Positions 46,190 through 57,387 of a DNA stretch of 64,000 bases are shown piece after piece. This DNA comes from Punica granatum (Eukaryota > Streptophyta > Magnoliopsida > Myrtales > Lythraceae), in NCBI RefSeq assembly GCF_007655135.1, contig NC_045131.1, forward strand, positions 23,358,001 to 23,422,000, in the 5' to 3' direction. Below the pieces are notes generated by a model. That model was given only the letters and a program-made list of their open reading frames with translations, had not been told where the DNA came from and did not search any database. Each line of letters opens with the position of its first letter. The first letter of the stretch is position 1. The position numbers were made by a program, and so were the translations under genes.

Positions 46190-48675
46190 CATTTACAGCT
46201 TTCAGGCTCATTTGAAATCCAAAATCGACTTGGATTCAAATTCATCCCAGTGATACTCCGAGGAGCAAATCTAATTCTTCCACTGCAAAGACTAGAAGTG
46301 ACAGCTCCCCAAGCAGAGCATGACCCAACTCTCGATCGCAGGAGATACCAGCACGATCATGCCTCTGATCAAAGAATGGATCTCATCCACCTCTATTGTG
46401 GTCACCGATTGAATACGGGGGCAACACGCGCAGTCTTCTTTAAACTCTCTTTTGCTTTAATTTAAATGCATTCCCACAAATGGGTTCCCGACATGAACAA
46501 ATCCTTCAAATAGGACATTAGGACAGTCTTTGCGACGTCCTATTAGTTCTGTTGGACCTGTTCGACTCGCCTGTCCTCATGGGACTCGACTCCTCAAGCC
46601 TTCCTTAGAAGGCTGCGCAGGCCTACTCGCAATTAAGGAAAATATGCTTATGTGACCTCAGTTACGGTCTAACCACTCCAGAGTGGTGATGACCAAATTC
46701 CCAGAAGCAAATGTCGTCTGCACGCGGCACCCCATGGGTCGCGCGCGAGACAAAAAGGGATTTTCCTATGGGACCACCTCATATTTCTTACCACATATCC
46801 CCCCGCATAATCGCCTAATGCATTGTCTTCTTTGTCATCCTTCACAGGGGCACATTGACCACAAGCGAAGAGCGATGCGCGAGTTCACACTTCCTCGAGA
46901 ACTTGTCTCGGACCCTTTCCTTATACTTTGACAAGGGAAGTGTTCGACGATGAGGTACCCCCTATGAAACCAAAGACAAAGACAATTGAGTGAATCACTC
47001 AGCATCGATGCAATAGTCTTCCGCGAACATCCATTAGCTTTAACAGCGTGCACCCTCCAAGAGGTACGCACTGTAAAGAACAACAAGAGATGATTGGAGA
47101 CATCGCACAAGGCGCCTGCCACAGGCCACTTCCACAAAATGAAGACCAGGGCATCCCTGATCAACATTTACACAGGGACAACCTCGATTCCCTATTCACG
47201 GGGCAATTTGACATTTTCTTTTCCTAGACAACAGGGGAAATTCACATGTAACGGTAAATGACACGAAGTTCAGCTTTCGAGTGTACGAGAGTCAAACTTC
47301 CAAGAAATCCGGCCCTCACAAAATAGGGCTAGCAACACGCAATAAGTCTCCATGCGGCGAAACACACCAAAGTGGCCTCGACAATCCAAAGTCGAGGAGT
47401 TCTAAACAAAGACACGGGGCACAAAACAAACCCCAGCTGCAAGAAAAAACAGAGCGAAAAAAAAGAAAGCAGAAAAAACCCGCCAATGAAGAGAGAGAGA
47501 AAAAGAAGCGGGAAAAACCCGCCAACCAACAAAACAGGGCAACACCGACGTTCACCAAAAGAACCGGCACCGCCAATTCAAAAGCAGTCAATAAACCCCG
47601 AAACAAAAAAAGGGGAAGTAGTAGACACCACTCCTCGATGGAGACAGAACACAATACACTTGGAGGTTGAATCATTCGAACCCTTTGCCCTTGCAAATTC
47701 GAGAGATAAAAGAATCGAGCCCGCTAGGTTAAAAACCCCTTTTGGAGGCGACCTAGGCAAAAGCTAGGGCAAAAGAGAGGCACGATCGGAAACTCCTTTG
47801 TGGGCGGTCGTGGTAAAAGGAGAGCTCATCCCCTTTAGGTTGAGAGGTACGGCCTCGAGGTGGGTGACCGTAGCAAAGGGAGAGTTAAACGGGAGATGGA
47901 TAAAAATGACCCCCTGGTTCCTCACACATCGTGTGGACTAGGGATCCTCAACGGAAGTGACCAGATTATCTACTCCAACATGATCCTCGATCAGCCCTCC
48001 AACACAGCTCAACCGTCCAGCGCGAAGGATTCCTCCTCAAGCACAGTGGGCAAACTGAGCATGCCATCCAAGCAGTTTGGGATAACCTACACAACAGAAG
48101 AACAAAGGAAAATGGGTACATCTCGCTGCAGGCGTGAACTCGTGTATCCTTTTAGCCTGGGGCAACGTGCTTCCCAAGCTTTCTCTTTTCTCTTTGTCTT
48201 TGCATAACTCCAAATGGGTCACAGCCACCCTTCAACAGGCTATCACAGAGCCAAAATCCCAGACATTCCTCTCCGAGAGTCTAGTCATAACGCTTTGGAA
48301 ATGGTCAGACTGAGTCTGACCAAATCTGAACAGAAATCCCCAAACGAGTTGCAAATGCAGCCGCCCTACGGTACCCTATTGAGAAGGGTTCAAAGCCGAC
48401 GGGCGCGTCGAAAAACCGATAGAGCTGCTAGGACATTGTCGGGGATGTCTCGATATGCCCAATACATAGCTAACGGGAGCCCTTGGAGGCCTCGCATCTA
48501 GGCCTCCGAGAACGGGACCCATCTGCACTGTTAAAGCAAAATTCTTCACGAGTCACTTAGGTGACCGAAAATTGAAAATCTGCGTGTTGCAACAACATTT
48601 TCATGCTTACTTGTATCTATCACTTGTTAGTATTTCTCACATGATTTACTAGTAATATCAGGATCACAGGTACTG
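46190..48675 (+). other. Non-coding region of element C
   Basis: Blocks parallel to 21650-24300 in B, with no coding motif. Includes CAGGG-CAT-CCCTG (47147-47159), GCGGG/CCCGC hairpins (47475-47525) and the conserved hairpin CACGATCG (47781-47788)/CGGTCGTG (47805-47812). Confidence 0.55.
47781..47812 (+). other. Conserved hairpin, element C copy
   Basis: CACGATCG with CGGTCGTG: pairs as in B, plus one T-G pair. The upstream partner stem is weaker here (CTAGGTT with ACCTAG). Confidence 0.5.
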
Positions 48676-49817
48676 CAAACGGCATGAACTACGACGGACT
48701 CTGATTCCCGGTCCCACGAGATACGTAGGCACTCTGTCTTAGAGCTCGAGTCTCGCAATACAAGACGCCGACTTTCGACGAACTTCTTGCAGGTCAAAGC
48801 ATGACCGCCCAAGCAGCGGAGCTGGCCTCTGGCAAAGCACAATCATTCCTCAGCAGCAAAGCCGGTTTCCGGCAACCCAACAGGTAACCGCCTAGCGGCG
48901 AGCCCGGCTTTCAGCAAATCAAACACATCACTGCCATAGAGGTAAGGCTTCAGTGAAACGACTTCGTCCCAGCATCAACGCCTGCCTCAAACAAATCAGC
49001 GCTCCTTGGAAGATGTCTCCCCAAGATCGATTCATCTCTATTTCATGTGATGGGTGACAATCTCAACCCAAAAGGAGAATCTTCAGAATAGCACTCCAGG
49101 CATTCAGTTGCATCGCAATCAGTTGGCAAGTAACGAAGCATTCTGCTAAAACATCGATTGCAGCACAGAAAAGCTCAGTGATGGAGGAATCACAATGATT
49201 TCTTCCACTCCTCACGCAACTCCCCAGCGTTTGCATTTACTTTTTACAAACGGCATGAACTACGACGGACTCTGATTCCCGATCCCACGAGATACGTAGG
49301 CGCTCTGTCTTAGAGCTCGAGTTTCGCAATACAAGACGCCGACTTTCGACGAACTTCTTGCAGGTCAAAGCATGACCGCCCAAGCAGCGGAGCTGGCCTC
49401 TGGCAAAGCACAATCATTCCTCAGCGGCAAAGCCGGTTTCCAGCAACCCAACAGGTAACCGCCTAGCGGCGAGCCCGGCTTTCAGCAGATCAAACACATC
49501 ACTGCCACAGAGGTAAGGCTTCAGTGAAACGACTTCGTCCCAGCATCAACGCCTGCCTCAAACAAATCAGCGCTCCTTGGAAGATGTCTCCCCAAGATCG
49601 ATTCATCTCTACTTCATGTGATGGGTGACAATCTCAACCCAAAAGGAGAATCTTCAGAATAGCACTCCAGGCATTCAGTTGCATCGCAATCAGTTGGCAA
49701 GTAACGAAGCATTCTGCTAAAACATCGATTGCAGCACAGAAAAGCTCAGTGTGGAGGAATCACAATGATTCCTTCCACTCCTCACGCAACTCCCCAGCGT
49801 TTGCATTTACTTTTTGC
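48676..49817 (+). repeat. 571-bp direct duplication (element C)
   Basis: CAAACGGCATGAACTACGAC occurs at 48676 and 49247 and the following sequence is almost the same for 571 bp. B has this segment once (from about 24326). A recent local duplication upstream of the minisatellite. Confidence 0.88.
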
Positions 49818-49854
49818 AAGCATTTTCGTTCTGCAATGCATCCTATCCGACTTT

Positions 49855-50362
49855 AATTTCTGCACTGGGGTCAATCCCCTTCGAGTCAATCCCGACTTTA
49901 ATTTCTGCACTGGGATCAATCCCTTTTGGGTCAACCTCGACTTTAATTTATGCACTGGGAAATTTCTGCACAGGGGTCAGTCCCCTTCGGGTCAATCCCG
50001 ACTTTAATTTCTGCACAGGGGTCAATTCCCTTTGGGTCAATCCCGACTTTAATTTCTGCACTGGGGTCAATCCCGACTTTAATTTCTGCACTGAGGTCAA
50101 TCCCTTTCGGGTCAATTTTCTGCACTGGGGTCAATCCCCTTCTGGTCAATCCCGACTTTAAATTCTGCACTAGGGTCAATCCCCTTCGGGTCAATCCCCT
50201 TCGGGTCAATCTCGACTTTAATTTTTGCATAGGGGTCAATCTCCTTCGGGTCAATCCCGACATTAATTTCTGCACTGGGGTCAATCCCCTTCGGGTCAAT
50301 CCCGACTTTAATTTCTGCATTGCGGTCAGTCCCCTTAGGGTCAATCCCGACTTTAATTGCCT
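49855..50362 (+). repeat. Minisatellite before the PPT (element C)
   Basis: Units of about 31-50 bp built from CTGCACTGGGGTCAATCCCC, TTCGGGTCAATCCCGACTTT and AATTT. The core TCGGG-TCAAT-CCCGA is a dyad like that of B and D but with a different loop. Confidence 0.85.
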
Positions 50363-50555
50363 ATCTCAGCTCTGTTCCGGACTCTACACGTTCATTGTGC
50401 GCATCTCACTATATCTCCTTTTTATTAGGTACAACATTCCGCATATCCAAAGCAAGAAGGAGAACGCCATATAAGAAATTCCACATCGATCATTGCTATC
50501 AAACTGGGGTGCTTCTGAAGTCTTTGCACTGCATCCTCTACTCGAGCAAGTAGTC

Positions 50556-50569
50556 AAAGAGGGGCAAGC
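50556..50569 (+). other. Polypurine tract of element C
   Basis: AAAGAGGGGCAAGC directly before TGTCAGCACC at 50570. Confidence 0.85.
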
Positions 50570-53500
50570 TGTCAGCACCCCATTTTGGCTCACCAATTCA
50601 AATTACATTATCAGTAATGATCCAAGCCACAACTTGAGCAGAATACAGAAAAACGACTTAACAGAGCAGAAAATCACTATTCATCCTCAAGTCAGTGAAA
50701 TCGGGCAAATGACACATGGACATGACAGAAGAACTCCTAGGGTCATCAAAAAGTAACAGAGTGACTAGAGAGCTCAACAATGTCCAAAATTGGCATTTTC
50801 AGTATTTCACATGGACGGTTCTATTTTCCGATAGTTCGCTCGATCATCGAAAGATAGCCAATATTGGACTCTAAAAATCCACTCCAATGCCAAAAAGATG
50901 AAATGTGTCTCCAAAGGCATTTTGCAAATCATCTGCTCTATACATAATAACTTTATGTATACAAACAACTTTTAAGTAAAAGTCCAAAAATGCCGATTTT
51001 TCGGAGAAAAGTTAATTCCAAATATCAGATGCGGCCATGCCCCACAAGCATACAAAACACGAGCAGTGCTTCAGATTGTCTTTAAGAAGCCATACAGACA
51101 CCCTGAATGACTTCCGAGCGACAAAACGGGCATACCCCTCTTAGGAAGAGCGTAACCGGAGACTGGTCTGATGGAATTACGGCAAACGAAATTCACACTA
51201 CATTGCCCTGAAAACTCCAGTGGACATTCGCAATTGAGCAAAACAAAGAGCAAAACCCTTCACGGTTTCCCGAGTAACCTCCGAGGAGCACAAAAGGCCA
51301 TTTTAAGTGAAGATCCATATCCGGAGGTCCTCTTTGGGGAAACTTGACGCCGGATGCTTACGTTACACAATGCTAGCCTTCTCAAGGCTCAATGTGGAAT
51401 TGTCGGAATGAATCACACAACTCATCTAGACCTTTCGAGCAGTGCTTTAAGGGTCTCAGATGCACTTTTCATATCCTTAGAGGCCCAATCTCGGCAAATA
51501 GAGATCACAGTGATCTCCGGATCGCCCAAGAAACTCAGAAAGCAATCTGAGAAATCCAGTTTCTGCCTCCTAGGACATCTCTAGCTCCATATTTGCATTT
51601 ACCGGCTTAAGGGACAAGTGCCTACGTAATTTGACAATTTATGTCAAAATGACCGACGTGGGATGCAGATACAAGATATGCTGTCAGAAGTGGGTAACCT
51701 CGCTCTAAATGCATAAAAGGAGCGAAACCAGCTTCCGAGCCTCATACAGACATTTGGCAATTCCTCACGGAAAATGTCAATCTCGGACTCATTAAATCCG
51801 TTTCCTCGCGTATATCGATAATTCAACATTCGGTTCGAACCACGAGTCTCGAATGCGCGATCAATCGAGACCCAAGCTTTTTCCCGGTTTCTCCTCTTCG
51901 ATCGTGGGACCGACGGGATGCCCAAGATGAGTCACCCTTTATTCTAGAAGCTTCTTCTTCTTCTTCAATGCAAGAAGCCAACTTGCACTCTTGCATGAAA
52001 ATATCCAAGAAGTTTGAAGACAACACTCAAGCCTTCATCAATGCTCATTAATGCTTTTGTCTCTTCCACATGAAGGATACTTGGCTCACATCCATCCTCA
52101 TCCTCATTAGGCAAACCGAAATTTGCTAATGGGAGGCTTAAGTGTGCTTACTTTTGCTTAATTGCCCATTAGTTTTGCCTATAAATAGCCCCAAAGTGAT
52201 TAAGTTAATCACTTCTCCTCTTGTACACTCTCTCCAAGCTTTCTCCTTCAAGAAATCCTCTCAAACTCCATAGCCAAGAACACTCAAGAACCAGCAAGTT
52301 TCAGCACTTAGAAAGAAAAGAGAAGAAAACCGAAAAGAATCCAAAGAGAGCCTTGAGTTCTTAAGTCGGAAGCCGGTGTTCATCATCCCGACTTAACTTC
52401 AAAAATTCTCAAACTCCATATCCCACTCATTTTGGACCCATGGAGTTCTTTGGTGAATTTGGTTTTTCCATTTGAAGTCTTTAAATTATTGTTTCAGGTC
52501 ATTTAGTGCATCTCGGGTGAAGTATCGTCACTCTCGGGTGAACAGTGCCAGCCGTGCGCCAGCCCGCGCACGCCCACATGCCCGCGTGCCCACCCGTGCG
52601 CCTTGCCGCGCGTCCATGCGCCTACCCGTGTGCCTGACGTCCTCCCGTGCGCCCATCTTACCCGAACGTGCATCCCTTGCACCCGAGCACCCTTCCAAGC
52701 GTTCAACCGAGTCACCCGACTCTCGAACACTTCCCTGACTCTTTCCTTGTATCCCGAGGCTAGGTAAATCACTCTTGACTTAGAGGAGTTAGGGCTTTTT
52801 ACATTATTTGCATGGCTATGGAGTAATATGGCGTTTTATACATGTTTAACTTGCAAGGCTTAATTTTCATACACTTTTATGTTATATTATGCATGCTCGT
52901 CATCACATAACATGTTAGCATGTCGGGAAACGTTTGGATCGACCCTTAGAAGACCTTCCCGACCCGAAATAAGCAAAAGAGCTCTCGGGTTTGCCTCAAG
53001 AAGAGTTAACCGAGACTTGGCTTGCTTTCCTCAGGTTAAGAACGGCCTTCTTAGCCCGATCCAAGTTCGATTCCCGAGTTTTCTCGTGTTTTCTTACATG
53101 CATGAAGTCGGTATTGTTTTATCGATTCCTTAAATAACTTGTTTGTGCATGTTTGCATGTTCGAATGCGTTATTCAAATCATGGCAATACCGACTTTCGT
53201 TTAATCGTATCATTTATCATGTTTGTCGTTTAAGCATGCGAGAAATGATTCGAAACGAGACGGGAAAACCTCGTGGAACCTCATTCGAGTCATGGGACCG
53301 AGAGCCTCTTAGACTCGTACGGGTTGCATGAGGCTTCCTCTTCCCGTTTTGAGTCCGTTCTCGGCTTTCGTGTAATTTGCAATTTACATTATCGTCGCAA
53401 TATCGCATGAAAATGTCTTTTCAAAACAAAGCATGCATGGATTCGGGTATCGATGACTCATTCGGGTCCACTCGGCTACGAGGGTAGTTTCGGTCATTGG

Positions 53501-55107
53501 ACCAAATTATCCTCGATCCTTATGGAATCGTCTTGGTCGTCGAGTCACGAATCGTTTTAATAATTAATGCATTCAGCATAATCTTAAGTATTAATTCCAC
53601 GAACAGGTTAATCGGGACGTTCACACAGTTAATTCATTCAATTTAAACAACTTTGCACGAATTGGACATTAATTTGTAACTCGCGTCGACGAATTACAAA
53701 ACGGTGTTAATGCCCTTTTCAATACCCTCATACTTTCAAATCCGTATTGTGTTGTTTCCCTTTCCTGAAAACAAAATTTTCAAATCAAGGGCAAGAACAT
53801 CATTTTGTGATTTGGCGACATCCTAGCGCAGTTTAAGGTGTTAGTTGGGTATTCTGTATCAAAAATACAATTACCTGACTAATCATTTCACTCGAATTAA
53901 CCAAATGCTAGAAAATGGTTAGGTGGAACTCTAGGTTCCAAATATAGAGTCAAAATACAAGTTGGGTTAATTCAGTGGTAATTCAGTGTCACAACATCGA
54001 ATCATTGTAAAAGCAATCCACACACATGAAACTTGACTACGGACACCCGACATGCCAGGTTCTCAAACCAAAGCCGAATGCTAAAACATTGGCACACGTT
54101 TGTTTGTCTAGGGTAGGATTTGCATGCCAAAATACCCCGGATTAATAAAGCTGCTAATCCACGTACATTCGATGAATACAAACACATTGTCTGTTATTTA
54201 CCTGCTGCTTGTTATCTTTCCGCACATGTTTGCCATGCGGGTCGAGCCTGATCCCTAGGCCGAATAATATTAGGGTTCAACACCCTAATCATCGAGCACA
54301 GGGTCCAACACCCTAATCATCACTCACAGGGTCCAATGCCCTATTCAGTGAGAGCGTCCATTGAATTTCAGTTCTTCGGTCTTTTCCCTAAACTCACGGT
54401 GAGTTAGAGTGGAATAATAACCGAACGCGAGTCGACTGGAATTCAGCCATTTGTAATTTGTATTTATTGTTTTCGAGAGCATTGTAAGGATTTTATTCTG
54501 TACATTCATTCTTTAGAAATTCCAGTCGGTAAGGGAACGGTCCGAGAGTCGAATTAATCGAATCGGTCTAATGCTTGCCCAAAGGAAAGCAAATCCAAGA
54601 ACTCACAGTTTTGGTTCACGCAGGGATTCAACCTCCATGGTTCGATGAACTGTAATGCAAGATTGTGAACCAATTCCCCGACACACGGGTTTACTTCTCT
54701 CTCGGCTTCTCCACCGACATCGTTTAGTTCACCGAATCTCCGGTGTCAAAACGTGCGAGCCGAGTGCACCCTAATTCATGCGGTAAATAAAATAAAATGC
54801 AAGCCTAGCAAACCAGAGTACCGAAAGGGCTTGCGGGATATAGGCTCGCATGTAACATGAACCCCCGAACACGGATTTTCCGGTTCTGCACAGATCAATG
54901 CCTTAACAGCAAACTAGGTGTTTCATACCCCTAGACCTCGGGTAACTTATCCGCCCTCGACCTTCGGGTCGTAAAATGATAAGTGGCAACTCCTTTTCTC
55001 ACGCGTGTCCGTCACGCGTCCCCACAGGAAGGTGGACACTCCTAAGCCACGCGATCCAAAAGCGCGCAATGTGGGCCCCGACGAGAGTCCACATTCGGGT
55101 CCGTACA
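50570..55107 (+). repeat. 3' LTR of element C
   Basis: 4538 bp, TGTCAGCACC...CCGTACA. It aligns along its length with B LTRs but is clearly more diverged than B's two LTRs are from each other. TATA at 52180, AG|GTAA at 52763. Stems: 53106/53185, three YCAAC hairpins near 54270-54340, 54433/54517 (one end pair lost), and 54945-54984 with a C(UUCG)G loop. The PBS-core copy here is mutated to TGGCAACTCC. Confidence 0.9.
52180..52186 (+). promoter_or_regulatory. TATA box of C 3' LTR
   Basis: GCCTATAAATAGCCCC at the position homologous to 15474 and 27157. Confidence 0.6.
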
Positions 55108-55991
55108 AGCGGCATCTAGCAATGCATCACTGCTACTCAAGTAATCGAAAAGTCAATTTCTCGATGAACCTGTGACCTATGTTACCGTGTAGCATAATCC
55201 CTTTGTCCTCTATATCTCTATTGAGCCCAAGGCATGGTCGTTGTCATCCTTGTATGGCTCAATCTCTCTTTCTTGGTTTACCGGGTAAGTCTATCAGAAC
55301 AAATGAGCTCGATATCCTTATATCGACTAATTTGGGTATGCATACACTTATAGACTCTGCCTACCAAGCGGCCGTGAGATATCACTCCCATTACGTAGGA
55401 GGGGCAAATCCTATCTTGGTCACTCACATTCCTCTCCATGCTCTGTGGTATACCCAATAACTGTCTTTATAACCAGTCTGTTACGGTGGTGTTTAACAGT
55501 ATCAAAGTATACGACATTACATGTAGGAAACTATGTCGATCTCAAGTCAAAGGACCATTGCACCATAGTCACTATGAGATTTGCTAATGACAATCACGTA
55601 ATGACCCATGTAGCAGTCTCATGGCGGGTCAATCCAGTACACATTATTGCTAATGTATACCTGCTGTGTGACTCGATGTCTCCACATCCATGACCTATGA
55701 GACTTGGTCATCAATCAACACCCATGTTAGTCTAACCATACTATCGTCGTCCTAATTAACGATAATACTTTGACTAAGGATATTTATGAATAATGGTCAG
55801 TCATTGTAGGATCTCACAATCAAGTCACACTTGATGCCTATTGAACCTACTATTTCAAGGACATTATTGTGTAAAATTAATATTCAGTGCAACCCACACA
55901 ATAACATAAATGCCTCGTATTATAATGAAATATATGTCATATTATAGAATTGATGACAAATTGCCTCTAGGGCATATACCAATTCCCAACA
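55108..55991 (-). mobile_element. Ty1/copia-type LTR fragment, split by element C
   Basis: Read on the minus strand it begins TGTTGGGAATTGGTATATGC and continues with CCCTAGAGGCAATTTGTC, a start I know from plant copia LTRs. It runs 884 bp until cut by the insertion of C. Upstream of TGTTGGG on that strand is CTTTCTTTC, not a purine tract, so this is probably a 5' or solo LTR rather than a 3' LTR. The other part should lie left of the window. No coding function; the 93- and 82-codon ORFs on the plus strand are chance. Confidence 0.65.
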
Positions 55992-56109
55992 GAAAGAAAG
56001 ATGATATTGGTAAGTAATGTGATTCATGGATTAAAAAATCATAATTGAGATTGTCCATGTAAATCTACTAAATTGACCATATGTGTTCCTAAGCTACTTG
56101 GTGATACTT
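55992..56109. other. Short AT-rich spacer
   Basis: No feature recognised. A weak direct repeat, GTAATGTGATTCAT against GTAATGTGACTCAT at about 56170, links it to the next segment. Confidence 0.4.
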
Positions 56110-56700
56110 CAACCTACCAAACAGGAAAAAGTGAAGTTAAATAAATAGTTAAATGAATTTGCTGTAATTGATGAGTAATGTGACTCATACTTGAGATTGT
56201 CTTTGCTAGAAGAAGCATTGCATAATGTCATTTCTGAGGTTTGACAATCAAATGCTTCCGTTCTATTAGTTCTTGAACTGCATTTGGTCTTTCTTTTTGC
56301 AGTCTTTGCAGTGTTAGTAGGTGCTCCAATACACCTCCTGCAATTATGTCCAACCACACTTGCTACAATGTGCCTCTCCATACTTTCTTTTTGCCCTGAA
56401 TGGATCCCCTTGTCATTCTGACTTTCCTTTTCTTCCCTTCTTATGAGGCCTTCCATTTGATCTTTTGAACATTGGTGGTTCTATTGCTGGCAATTCTATG
56501 TGTGGCTTGTCATTTTCTCTAGCAATTGGTTGAATATATGGGACATAGAGCTCTCCATGTTTAAGTTGAGTATCAATGATGGACATAGTTCTCAGGAGGC
56601 AAATTGTTGTGGGCCATGCAGGCAACAACATCCTCACGTGGAATCCTAGTGAGTTGCCACATCTTGCAACTACATGTCCTAACCCCTAGTCAACTACCTT
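56110..56700 (-). pseudogene. Mutator-like (MULE) transposase C-terminal remnant
   Basis: On the minus strand from about 56665 the translation reads CSCKMWQLTRIP, then REDVVACM and NNLPPENYV. This matches the SWIM zinc finger of plant MULE transposases, C-x-C-x(n)-C-x-H in the form CxCxxWxLTGIPCxHA. The second Cys and the His are replaced (RIPRED), so the finger is dead. Further on, PPMFKRSNGRPHKKGRKGKSE resembles the usual PPxxRRxxGRPKKxR tail, and VGHNCRRC is like the zinc knuckle that follows. Frameshifts and stops (near 56572) separate the blocks. The catalytic DDE region is absent. Confidence 0.6.
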
Positions 56701-56804
56701 ATGTTGTGGCCGTCTCCATACTTGAAATTTATAGCCTCCTACATCACCAGCCCATTTTGGAGTCCAGTTTGAACTCTGTCTTTTTGCCTTTTCCAATCTA
56801 CTTT

Positions 56805-57165
56805 GGGCCATTGAAGTTAGGGTTAATTGTGCCATATAGCTTAATGTTTGAAGGAATTCTTAGTTCTAGTCCAAACTTGATTTTTTACCTGAGATATCCC
56901 AACGTTGACGTGTTGATTTCACATTTATCCCGATGCTAATTTTCGGTCCAAAATTGACGAAATTGCACACTTGGTACGTTAATTTTGTAACGTACCAAGT
57001 GTGCAATTCCGTCAATTTTGGACGGAAAGTTAGCGTTGGGATAGATGTGAAACTAACACGTCAACGTTTGGATATCTTAGGTAAAAAATCAAGTTTGGGT
57101 TAGAACTAAAAATTTCTTCAAACGTTAAGCTATATGGCGCAATTATACCTTGAAGTTATTGGGCC
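56805..57165. mobile_element. Foldback element / MITE with about 175-bp inverted arms
   Basis: The left arm from GGGCCATTGAAGTTAGGGTT and the right arm ending in CTTGAAGTTATTGGGCC are inverted copies, with small differences, right up to a 9-bp centre (AATTTTGTA) between GGTACGTT and AACGTACC. The whole piece could fold into one hairpin. It has no ORF. Flanks show no convincing target duplication. Either a MITE or a hairpin-type small-RNA precursor remnant. Confidence 0.7.
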
Positions 57166-57221
57166 AACATAATTATTTGCCCTTAACCTATGTTTATTTA
57201 TTTTTCCCATTATATGGTACT
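57166..57221. other. Flank between foldback and element D
   Basis: AT-rich, nothing recognised. Its last five bases, GTACT, should be the target duplication of D, whose other copy is outside the window. Confidence 0.4.
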
Positions 57222-57338
57222 TGTACGGACCCGAATGTGGACTCTCGTCGGGGCCCGCATTGCGCGCTTTTGGATCGCGCGGCTTGGTCGGAACGTCCAC
57301 CTTCCCGTGGGGACGCGCGTCGGACACGCGTGAGAGAA

Positions 57339-57387
57339 GGAGTCGCCACTTATCATTTTACGACCCGACGGTCGAGGGCGGATAAGT
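57339..57387 (-). promoter_or_regulatory. U5 hairpin with PBS-core copy (element D)
   Basis: Minus-strand version of 18333-18381: ACTTATC/GATAAGT outer arms (57387-57381 and 57354-57348), inner CGACC-GTCG-GGTCG, then TGGCGACTCC (57348-57339). The loop differs from B (TACG) and C (TTCG) while the stem is unchanged. Confidence 0.5.

Larger units (their letters stand above)
43784..55107 (+). mobile_element. Element C: LTR retrotransposon with no long ORF, 5' LTR split by chain A
   Basis: The last 211 bp of its 5' LTR (43784-43994), PBS, non-coding internal region, PPT and complete 3' LTR (50570-55107) are present. The rest of its 5' LTR must lie left of the window. No ORF1, gag or pol: the segment around 44560-44640 joins sequences that in B lie before and after ORF1. 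It is a LARD-like relative of B. C itself inserted in a copia-type LTR. Confidence 0.88.

Noticed and set aside
55179..55693. Two plus-strand ORFs in the copia-type LTR
   Set aside because: Antisense to the LTR, no domain, and the LTR reads better as non-coding.
56604..56939. 111-codon plus-strand ORF
   Set aside because: It runs antisense to the MULE remnant into the foldback arm. No recognisable domain.
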